This document shows positions 1-7,500 of a DNA stretch of 11,569 nucleotides, piece by piece (within the stretch, counting starts at the first letter, position 1; each line of letters starts with the position of its first letter). Source of the DNA: M3007 sp964481485 (GTDB taxonomy: Bacteria; Bacteroidota; Bacteroidia; Chitinophagales; Saprospiraceae); NCBI GenBank assembly GCA_964481485.1, contig CAYZVM010000201.1, positions 1-11,569 on the forward strand, written 5' to 3'. The translations under genes were made by a program, and so were the position numbers. The notes under the pieces were generated by a model. That model ran no database searches and was not told where the DNA came from. It worked only from the letters and a program-made list of their open reading frames with translations.

Positions 1-83
1 GGGCAAAAACCAATCTACCTGAAATTTACAAGTTATTATTTACCCGTTCCTAAACCGACTGTAACCAACCCTCCAATCAGCAC

Positions 84-1970
84 CTATTTTCTCAGCACTG
101 GCAACTCCACTCCCGAAGCCCCCAACTTGGTGTGAAAAACCTGAATATTGGCCGGCACAAAATCTTCGTCTTTTGCCTGGTAAATATTGATGAACTGCTG
201 CGGGTTGCGGTCGGCGAGCGGGAACCAACTGCTCTGCACCTGCACCATCAGTTTATGGCCGGGCAGGAATGTGTGCGCCACGTCGGGCAAATCGAAACGC
301 ACCTGTGTCATTGTGGCCGGCACGAAAGGTTGTGGTTTTTCAAAACTGTTGCGGTAGCGCCCGCGCATGATTTCGCCGCGCACCAGCATCTGGTAGCCGC
401 CGAGCGGTACTCCGTTTTCTTCACCTTTTAATGTGTCGGGAAACACATCTATCAGTTTCACCACAAAATCCGCATCCGTCGTGCTCAGGCTCACCCAAAG
501 GTCGGCAGTCACGGTGCCAGTCACCGTCATTGGCTCGGTGAGCACCTCCGTTTGGTACACCAGCACGTCGGGTCGGCGGGCGGCGAACCGCTGGTCGTCC
601 GTCATGTACTCGCGGGTGCGGCGCAAGTGCACATCCTCGGTGTACGGCACCGGTTTGGCGGGGTCGCTCGTGTATTCATCCATTAGTTTGTCGGCGGACA
701 GCCCGTCCGAAGTTGGAGGGGGCGTCGTGGCCAACTTGCCTCCTTCGTGGAAAAAAAACTTGACGGGCTGGGTGGAGCGCGGAGGCCAAGCATCGTACTG
801 CGTCCATTTGTTGCTGCCTGTTTCAAAAATGAGCGCTTCCGGCAAATCCATTTCGCCTTTGTCTTTCAAGTAAAATTCAAAAAACGGCAACTCGATATTT
901 TTTTGGTACCAATCGCTGGTCTGCTGCCCGAACACCACATTTCCAAGTCTTTCGCCAGTGCCACGCGCCCAGCCGCCGTGTACCCAAGGCCCCATCACGA
1001 TTCGATTGCTCAGCGTGGGTGGATTTTGTTTTTCAATGGCCTCATAAGTGCGCCATGCCCCGAAACAATCTTCCGCGTCAAAAAGACCGCCGACGGTCAT
1101 CACGGCGGGCATCACATTTTTCAAGTGGGGGCGCGGGTTGCGGGCTTTCCAAAAGTCGTCATAGTTGGGGTGCGCCATCAGGTCGTTCCAAAATGGGATA
1201 TCCTTCATGCCGTATTTTTCTGAAAAATTGGGCAAAGCCCCGGCGCGGAGAAAAAAATCGTAGTTGTCGGGCGTGTTCCAATCCGAAAATCCGGGACTGC
1301 CTTTCGTGGTCGGTTTGGGACGCGGTTTGCCAAAACCGGAATAAAAACTGAACCCGTCCATGAGCATAAACGCCCCGTTGTGATGGAAGTCGTCGCCGAT
1401 AAACCAATCGGTCACAGGTGCTTGCGGCGACACGGCTTTGATGGCCGGGTGGTTGGCGGGAATCGCCATCGTCGCGTAAAAACCGGGGTAAGAAATCCCC
1501 ATCACCCCTACCCTGCCGTTGTTGTTGGGCACATTTTTCAAAAGCCATTCCACCGCATCGTAGGTATCGGAGGCTTCGTCCACGTCTTTCGGCGATTTTT
1601 TGTCGGGATTGAACGGCCGCACGTCCACAAACGCTCCCTCGCTCATGTATTTGCCCCGTACATCCTGAAAAACAAAGATGTAGCCCGCGCGGGCGAGGTT
1701 CATGTTTTGAATAGAAGTCGTGAAATTGTCCTCCCCATACGGCGAGCAAGAATAGGGCGTCCGCCGAATGATGATGGGGTATTTTTGAGATTGGTCTTTG
1801 GGGGTATAAATGGAAGTGAAAAGCCGGGTGCTGTCGCGCATCGGAATCATCACCTCGCGCTTGGTGAAGTTGTCGCGGATGAACGCAGAATCGGTGGTGT
1901 TTTTTTGGGAGAAAAGCGTGGCGACGAGTGCTGTGGTCGCAAAGAGCAGAAGAAAAAAACGTTTGAACAT
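84..1970 (-). CDS. Secreted CocE/NonD-family serine hydrolase (alpha-amino-acid ester hydrolase / X-Pro dipeptidyl-peptidase-like)
   Basis: The product is a 628-residue alpha/beta-hydrolase predicted to cleave an ester or amide bond next to an amino-acid-like acyl group outside the cytoplasm. Residues 1-21 form a Sec signal peptide (lysine/arginine, then a leucine/phenylalanine-rich core). The catalytic domain follows (about 35-390), with the nucleophile elbow GISYPG at 158-163 (Ser160), the likely acid Asp298 in GGLFDAED and the likely base His331 in GPWVHGGW. Tyr73 in RTPYS fits the oxyanion tyrosine of the family. The C-terminal part (about 400-625) matches the jelly-roll domain of CocE and X-Pro peptidases. 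The DDFHHNGAF segment (193-201) resembles alpha-amino-acid ester hydrolases more than cocaine esterase, but the substrate cannot be read from the sequence. Length is normal. The gene stands alone, divergent from the MscS gene. The start is supported by the signal peptide lying exactly at the N-terminus. Confidence 0.9.
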   Translation of the reverse strand: MFKRFFLLLFATTALVATLFSQKNTTDSAFIRDNFTKREVMIPMRDSTRLFTSIYTPKDQSQKYPIIIRRTPYSCSPYGEDNFTTSIQNMNLARAGYIFVFQDVRGKYMSEGAFVDVRPFNPDKKSPKDVDEASDTYDAVEWLLKNVPNNNGRVGVMGISYPGFYATMAIPANHPAIKAVSPQAPVTDWFIGDDFHHNGAFMLMDGFSFYSGFGKPRPKPTTKGSPGFSDWNTPDNYDFFLRAGALPNFSEKYGMKDIPFWNDLMAHPNYDDFWKARNPRPHLKNVMPAVMTVGGLFDAEDCFGAWRTYEAIEKQNPPTLSNRIVMGPWVHGGWARGTGERLGNVVFGQQTSDWYQKNIELPFFEFYLKDKGEMDLPEALIFETGSNKWTQYDAWPPRSTQPVKFFFHEGGKLATTPPPTSDGLSADKLMDEYTSDPAKPVPYTEDVHLRRTREYMTDDQRFAARRPDVLVYQTEVLTEPMTVTGTVTADLWVSLSTTDADFVVKLIDVFPDTLKGEENGVPLGGYQMLVRGEIMRGRYRNSFEKPQPFVPATMTQVRFDLPDVAHTFLPGHKLMVQVQSSWFPLADRNPQQFINIYQAKDEDFVPANIQVFHTKLGASGVELPVLRK

Positions 1971-2100
1971 AATGTGGACACAGAGATTTTTTATCGCGCA
2001 AAATCACAAAAAATTTAAACCCCTCCTGAAGTTTTTCGTTACCAAAAGGCAACACAATCTTTCAATCCGGCCATTTTGGGGCTAAAAACACACGAAACAC
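1971..2100. promoter_or_regulatory. Divergent intergenic region with presumed promoters of the hydrolase and MscS genes
   Basis: These 130 bases separate two divergently read genes and must hold promoters for both, unless they lie within the coding regions. On the minus strand there is an AT-rich TAAATTTT-like sequence near 2010-2018 and a TTTTGG near 2043-2048. These are reminiscent of the Bacteroidota -7 and -33 elements, but the spacing (about 25 bases) is longer than usual. No clear plus-strand promoter and no convincing operator palindrome was seen. Assignment rests mainly on gene arrangement. Confidence 0.3.
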
Positions 2101-3138
2101 ATGGATTTTTCGACCGAACTCTTGTACTCGCTTTTATTTTCTGCTATTGCCCTCAGCGTCGGCGTCATCATCGGCTGGGTGTTCGAACGGTATGTGTTGC
2201 GCCGGTTTTTCAGAGACAACTTCATGTTCAACGCGCTGAAAGGCATCGGCGTTTTTGCCGGTTTGTGGGTGGGCGTGCGGATTGCATTGCGCTATCTTGA
2301 ACTGCCGGGATTTTGGCAATACACCATTTCATCCGTTTGGCAATCGGTGTTTATTTTGGCGGTCACGTTTTATCTGGCGCGGCTTGCCGGTCAGTCCATC
2401 AGTCGAAAAATGTCGGATATGAACGGGCTGCTACCCACCGCCACTTTATTGCAAAATGTGGCAAAGGTTGTGGTTTACATAGTGGGTTTGTTGGTGTTGC
2501 TCCAAACATTGGGCATAACCGTGGCGCCCATGCTCACGGCATTGGGCGTTGGTGGTTTGGCTGTTGCGCTGGCGTTGCAGCCCACGTTGAGCAACCTTTT
2601 TTCCGGCATACAAATCATTGCCGCTCGAAAAATTAAGATTGGGCATTTTATCCGCCTCGAAGACGGATCGGAGGGCTATGTGACCGATATCAACTGGCGC
2701 AGCACCACCATCAGGGCGCTCAGCAACCAAACCATCATACTCCCCAATACCAAACTCGCCGACTCGACCATCACAAATACTTGGGTGCCAGACCCTGAAA
2801 TCTCGGTGCCGATTCCGGTGGGGGTTGGCTATGAAAGCGACCTCGAATTTGTGGAGCGCGTGACGCTGGAAGTGGCAAAATCCGTTCAGTCCACACACCC
2901 GGGCGCCGTGCCCGACTTCGAGCCTGCCGTGCGGTTCAATGAATTTGGCGATTCGAGCATCAATTTCAAGGTCATCCTGCGGGCCAAAGAATTTGTCGAA
3001 CAATTCTTGATGCGCCACGATTTTATCAAGGCATTGCACGCCCGCTACAAAAAAGAAGGCATCAATATTCCTTTCCCGATTCGGACGATTCAGTTCGACG
3101 CCGCCTCGCCGCTGCCTGTGCGGGATTTGAAAAAGTAG
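2101..3138 (+). CDS. MscS-family mechanosensitive ion channel
   Basis: The product is a 345-residue inner-membrane channel of the small-conductance mechanosensitive family, whose members open under membrane tension to release solutes during hypo-osmotic shock. Hydrophobic segments lie at about 7-27, 47-67, 80-98, 119-139 and 142-165. The last is the pore-lining helix, with the family's Gly/Ala-rich pattern LGVGGLAVALALQPTLSNLF (148-167). It is followed by the beta domain with a charged GHFIRLEDGSEGYV segment (181-194) and the NWRSTTIR and LPNTKL motifs. The C-terminal alpha/beta part ends in INIPFPIRTI (321-330), the usual MscS ending. With about five membrane segments it is larger than E. 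coli MscS (three), a common variant. The gene is monocistronic as far as visible and divergent from the hydrolase; ATG at 2101 places the first helix at the N-terminus. Confidence 0.95.
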   Translation: MDFSTELLYSLLFSAIALSVGVIIGWVFERYVLRRFFRDNFMFNALKGIGVFAGLWVGVRIALRYLELPGFWQYTISSVWQSVFILAVTFYLARLAGQSISRKMSDMNGLLPTATLLQNVAKVVVYIVGLLVLLQTLGITVAPMLTALGVGGLAVALALQPTLSNLFSGIQIIAARKIKIGHFIRLEDGSEGYVTDINWRSTTIRALSNQTIILPNTKLADSTITNTWVPDPEISVPIPVGVGYESDLEFVERVTLEVAKSVQSTHPGAVPDFEPAVRFNEFGDSSINFKVILRAKEFVEQFLMRHDFIKALHARYKKEGINIPFPIRTIQFDAASPLPVRDLKK

Positions 3139-3301
3139 CTCAAAATGGGGGCGGTGCCGGCGCGTGACACGTTTTCATAAAACCCGTTTTCGTCGAAGCA
3201 TTTGTGTTGTCAATCGGTTAACACAGACCGACTGCAACCTTTTTGGAACAGATGTTGTCTATCCTGCCAAATAATCATTCACTACGGACATTCTTTCTGC
3301 T

Positions 3302-3625
3302 ATGAAAACGAAATTATTATTGGTCGGCATTTTCAGCCTGTTCCTCAGCCTATACCAAACCACTGCTGCCCCCAATTCCACCACTTGGGGCAACGACCCC
3401 GATGTCAAAGTCGTCGTAAGCCCAAAACGCATCTGGCTCGTGACCGACGAAATCTCCGTCAAAAGCCTCACGGTGCAAGTGCTCGACGAGCAGGGCAAGG
3501 TCGTGATGGAAAAACAATTTTCTTCCAAAATGGGCGATTGGTCGTTCCGCATTGACGCGCTGCCGCAGGGGAAATACTCCGTCATGGTCGGCACAAAAAA
3601 AATGACCGATTTTAAGCGAAAATAA
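3302..3625 (+). CDS. Small secreted Ig-like protein (DUF3244 / type IX sorting-domain-like)
   Basis: The product has 107 residues with a clear Sec signal peptide (about 1-22, cleavage near TTA-APN), so the mature protein is only about 85 residues. The mature part reads as a small beta-sandwich. The LTVQVLDEQGKVVMEKQF stretch (56-73) and the LPQGKYSVMVG stretch (87-97) match the strand pattern of DUF3244 proteins and of type IX secretion C-terminal domains (a bonding-loop 'd.. Gk.v', then 'L..G.Y.v.v'). A sorting domain is normally attached to a cargo, yet no cargo is present here, which favours a stand-alone DUF3244-like protein. Function is unknown. The gene is followed 26 bases later by a strong terminator, so it is probably a short transcript of its own. 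Family assignment is by pattern only. Confidence 0.75.
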   Translation: MKTKLLLVGIFSLFLSLYQTTAAPNSTTWGNDPDVKVVVSPKRIWLVTDEISVKSLTVQVLDEQGKVVMEKQFSSKMGDWSFRIDALPQGKYSVMVGTKKMTDFKRK

Positions 3626-3651
3626 AAAAGTCAAACAAGTAAACACACAAA

Positions 3652-3691
3652 CGGGCGGCCTCCGAGTTTCGGAGGTCGCCCGATTTTTTTT
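3652..3691 (+). terminator. Strong rho-independent terminator after the small secreted protein gene
   Basis: A near-perfect hairpin is visible. The left arm at 3652-3665 pairs with the right arm at 3669-3682 over 14 base pairs with a single G-T pair (3658/3676) and a three-base loop. An A and a run of eight T follow (3684-3691). This is a textbook intrinsic terminator on the plus strand, 26 bases after the stop codon at 3625. It isolates the methyltransferase gene from upstream transcription. Confidence 0.93.
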
Positions 3692-3703
3692 GGGAAAAAC
3701 CCG

Positions 3704-3711
3704 TAACCTTG
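3704..3711 (+). promoter_or_regulatory. Candidate Bacteroidota -7 element (TAACCTTG) directly before the methyltransferase
   Basis: TAACCTTG differs at one position from the Bacteroidota sigma -7 consensus TAnnTTTG and lies just 7 bases before the ATG at 3719. The strong terminator upstream requires a new promoter in the 27 bases 3692-3718 or overlapping the hairpin. A good -33 TTTG at the expected distance is not seen, because that position falls inside the terminator stem. If real, the transcript would start close to the ATG and be nearly leaderless. Confidence 0.4.
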
Positions 3712-3718
3712 CGGCTCT

Positions 3719-4483
3719 ATGCAAAATCAAATTTTCAACGAAGACTGCATCACCGGCATGGCTGCCCGGATCCCCGATGCATCGGTGGATTTGGTCATCA
3801 CCGACCCGCCGTTCGGCATCGAGTTTCAGGCGAAAAAAGCCAATTACAACCGCAAGGGCAGCCGGGTGTTGGAAGGCTACAACGAAGTGAAAGGTGTTGA
3901 CTATCTGGAGTTTACCCGCCAATGGCTCGGCCAAGTGCGGCGCGTGCTGAAGCCCTCGGGCAGCCTCTACATTTTCTCCGGTTGGAATTATTTGAAGGAT
4001 TTGCTCATCACGCTCGACGAACTGGATTTCACGCTCGTGAACCACCTCGTCTGGAAGTATCAGTTCGGCCTCGTCACCAAGCGCAAATACGTTACCTCCC
4101 ATTATCACGTCCTTTTTTGCAGCCTCGACGAGAAACAGCGCAAGTTTTTCCCTTATGCCCGATTCGACAAAGACGAGCGCCATCCCGACGGCGGCAGCGC
4201 CCACTACAAAGACAAAGAGGATGTGTGGGTTATCCCCCGCGAATACTGGAACGGCGACGTGAAAACGCCCACCAAACTGCCCGCCGAACTCATCCGCAAA
4301 ATATTGGCGTACAGCAGCCAGCCAGGCGACCTCGTACTCGACCCTTTTCTCGGCTCTGGCCAAGTGGCGGTGGTGAGCCACCTCGAAGGCCGACGCTATG
4401 CGGGTTTTGAAATCGTGCCGGAATATTTTGAGTTTGCAAAAAAGCGATTAGAGAGCGGGCAATATCGCATCAAGGCTGAATAA
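3719..4483 (+). CDS. Site-specific DNA methyltransferase, beta class, probably N6-adenine (orphan)
   Basis: The product is a 254-residue SAM-dependent DNA methyltransferase. The catalytic motif IV, DPPF, lies at 29-32 near the N-terminus. The SAM-binding motif I, DPFLGSGQ, lies at 208-215 near the C-terminus. This order (IV, recognition region, I) defines the beta class; DPPF favours methylation of adenine N6, although N4-cytosine cannot be excluded. The middle part (about 35-190) would read the target site, which cannot be predicted here. The C-terminal GRRYAGFEIVPEYFEFAKKR segment (224-243) fits the helix/strand after motif I. No restriction endonuclease, specificity subunit or repair gene is present nearby, so it may be an orphan regulatory methylase or a restriction-modification remnant. 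It is bounded upstream by a strong terminator, and its stop codon lies 28 bases from that of the convergent WD40 gene. Confidence 0.92.
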   Translation: MQNQIFNEDCITGMAARIPDASVDLVITDPPFGIEFQAKKANYNRKGSRVLEGYNEVKGVDYLEFTRQWLGQVRRVLKPSGSLYIFSGWNYLKDLLITLDELDFTLVNHLVWKYQFGLVTKRKYVTSHYHVLFCSLDEKQRKFFPYARFDKDERHPDGGSAHYKDKEDVWVIPREYWNGDVKTPTKLPAELIRKILAYSSQPGDLVLDPFLGSGQVAVVSHLEGRRYAGFEIVPEYFEFAKKRLESGQYRIKAE

Positions 4484-4511
4484 TTTGAAAACCTACGGTG
4501 CCGGCATCGGA

Positions 4512-7500
4512 CTATTTCTTTGCCGCATTCGGAGGCAAGGCTTTCAGGTGCTTTTCTATTTCATCCATGTCTTTCATCATTTGCTCGGTGAAGTTTTTGC
4601 CGGGATTTGCTTCGTAGTCTTTCCTAAAATCTTCAAAATCAAAATAATAAGCCTCCCGGATAAAAGGTCTTTGACGCTCCGGGTAGTAGGGCCTTGATTC
4701 GTACTTTTTGTACGCCTCCCATGCTTTTTCTTTTTCCCCCATGAACAGCAGCGCGTGCGGCAGGTTGGTGTAGAGGTAGAGGTTGTCGGGGTTCAATTCG
4801 ATGCCGCGTTGGATGGCGTCGTAGCATTTTTGGTACTCTTTGATAAAAAGAGCGTTGAAGCCCAAACTGTTGTAGTGCGTAGAAAGGCTGGCCCTATGTT
4901 CGGGTTTGTCTTCCAATTTCAGTAGCCGCTCGCCCAATTGGGTGGCCTTTTCGTAATATTCAGACCTTTCGGCTCTATCCAAAATCCCGCCCACCTGGCT
5001 TGCAAAAGCATTCATCAAACTTTTTAACAAACCCGGCGACTCCAGATGCAGCAAGGTGTCAAAAAATGCCGGTTGTTCTTCGGGTGCGATTGCTTGATAA
5101 TAGTCGAGATAGTCGTAAGCACTATTATTGCCGAGTTGGAAGAGGCGTTTCCACATTTTTGTTTTCATGGAAGCCATGCCCCGGTCGCTGAAATACCACA
5201 GATATTGGCGCGTCACATCAGCGGATTGGGACTGCTCGAACCTTCCCATGTCGAACGGTATCTGTGGGTGAGTTTTGCTTATTTCGAAAAGGGCGATGAC
5301 CGCTTGCGGGTCTTCCCGGATTTGCAGCACCTTTTCGTACAACGTTGCTGCGCGTGGTTCTTGGCCATTTGCCCGAAAATGGTTGGCCAATCGCATCAAT
5401 TCATATTCATCTGTCAGCGATGCCAGTTTTTCCTGAATGAGTGGATGGTCGGCAGGGTCGTTCATTTTGTCCAAGCCAATCAGCGCATCGGCATTGATTT
5501 CTTGTTGCAGTGCTTTTTTGTAGAGCAGCCTTGCTGTGGCGAAATCTCGCTCGGTGCGAAAATATTGGGCGGAAGAAGCCAGTTTCGCGGGATTGGTTTC
5601 GTTTAAAAAAAGATCTTTACTGACTTGAAAACCACCTTTTTGGCACAAATCAAAATAGTCCCAGAGGGGTATTGAGCCTTCTCCTTTATTGATGAGGTAC
5701 TCATACATTTTTTTTGCCTCGGCGTATTTGCCATCCTTTTTGAACCGCTCGGCGAGTGGATAAAGAATGCGGGTTTGTCGCATGAGGCTGTCTATATGGT
5801 CGTGACCAATAGATTTGCCGATTGTGTGCCAATTGTACCACACCTCTTCCCCTTGATTGGGGAATTTTTTGAGCAAATAGTCAAATAGTTTGTAAGCGGT
5901 GGCACTGTCTTGTTGGCTCAAAAAATTGAATGCGGCGTGATAAAGCGCCCCCGCATGGGTAATAGCGTCCAACTGATCGGGGCTGGGCAAAATGTCTTTT
6001 TCAATCAAAGCATTGGGTGTATAGTGGTGCAACTCGTCGTTCAGAAAAGCATCGGGCATTTTCCACAGGCGGGTTGTACCCATGCCGTCTGTGGTGAGCG
6101 CACGGCTGTTGTCGGGCGAAATAGCTATTGAAATGACACCGCCGGCATGCTCGCCTTTGAACGACCCGATGTAGAGGCTCTGTTGGTTCCACAGACGGGC
6201 GACATTGTCCCATCCGGCAATCAGCAAATACTTTTCGTCGGGTGAAAAAACTGCCGATTGCGGATAAACGTCGTCCAGCTCAACGGCGCTCGTGCCATCC
6301 ATATCGGTCAAAAGCGCGTCATTGCCATTGCCAATAAGCAGCATCTTATTCCCCTTGGGCGACAACACGACATCGCGCCAACCAGTTGTTTTTTGGCCGT
6401 TCCAATATCCTCGCCATGATTTGAGGGGCTTTTCGACTCGGCTGATGTCCCAAAGAAATAATTGCCCTGTTTCGTTAAGTGTCAAAAGACGTTGACTGTC
6501 TGGCAGAAAAATTATTTTTTGGACAGGACTTTCTATGTCAAGCAATTCAGACTTTAGTTTTTGCTCTTCTATTGACCATAAATAAATCCTTTGGTCTTTG
6601 CCGGTCAAGGCGATAACATTGCCGTCGGGCGAGAGGGCGGCGCGGTGCAGATTGGGATAATTTCCGATAGGCGTTAGTCTGCGCTGGTTGCTTCTGGGGT
6701 TCCATAGCCAGTATGTGCTGAATATGGAATCGGCACAAGTGATGAGCACGCGCTCGCCATCTGGGAAAAATTGCGCTTGGGTAACGCGACACCCTGATTC
6801 TCTGTACGTGGCCTGCTCGCGGGCAGCACTGTTCCACAGGGTGGCGGTGCCGTCAGCATTGAGGGTAAGGAAGAAATATCGGCTCGTATCACTCAGTTGT
6901 GGATTTATAGAGATGTTGACAACCGTGCTGCTGTCTTTCTTTATGCGAAAAAAAGGTTCTTTTGGTACATTGGTCAGCCGCACCACTGCCGCAGAGTCGT
7001 AAGGATGAGTGTACACGAAATATTTGCCATCGTGCGAAAATGTTGGCACACAGGAATTCCACCGATTATTTGAAGGCCTCCCGGATTTGGGTCTTGGCAA
7101 GGTGAAGGACATGGGCTTCCTGCTAGTGTAGCGATAGCTGTGGAATGTCGCTCCTCCTGATTTAAGAAAGTACATGACGATATCCCCCTCCGGTGTTTCG
7201 CCTGCCCAAGCCGGGAAAGCATTTTCTCCATAAACTCCGAACCGCGTGCGATAGCCGCCATCTTTTTGAAAAACGCGCACAGCCAATTCACTGGTCTGCC
7301 CTTGCCCTTGTTCCAGCGTTTTCCCGATGAGCAGCAATCTTTCGCCCGCTGGATAAGGTTTTAGTATCTGGTTCCCCAGATTGTTGAATGGCCGCACGTT
7401 TTGGCTCCCGCCGGGGCGCAGTGCCACTGTTTGGTCGGAAGTTTGTACAAGTATCGAATCCTCATTGACAAAAAAGGCATCTTTTATGAGTTTCGATTCG

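Noticed and set aside
1159..2055. Minus-strand 298-codon frame over the start of the hydrolase gene
   Set aside because: It is an alternative frame of the same strand with His/Arg/Gln-rich composition; the hydrolase frame has the signal peptide and catalytic motifs.
3139..3301. Small inverted repeats such as GTTTT-cat-AAAAC in the gap after the MscS gene
   Set aside because: The stem is only five A/T-rich pairs and has no T-run placed as a terminator; no convincing promoter or RNA element was seen in this gap.
3350..4381. Long minus-strand open frame (343 codons) across the small secreted gene, terminator and methyltransferase
   Set aside because: It overlaps two well-supported genes and runs through the terminator hairpin; the His/Val/Ala/Glu-rich composition is typical of antisense frames.
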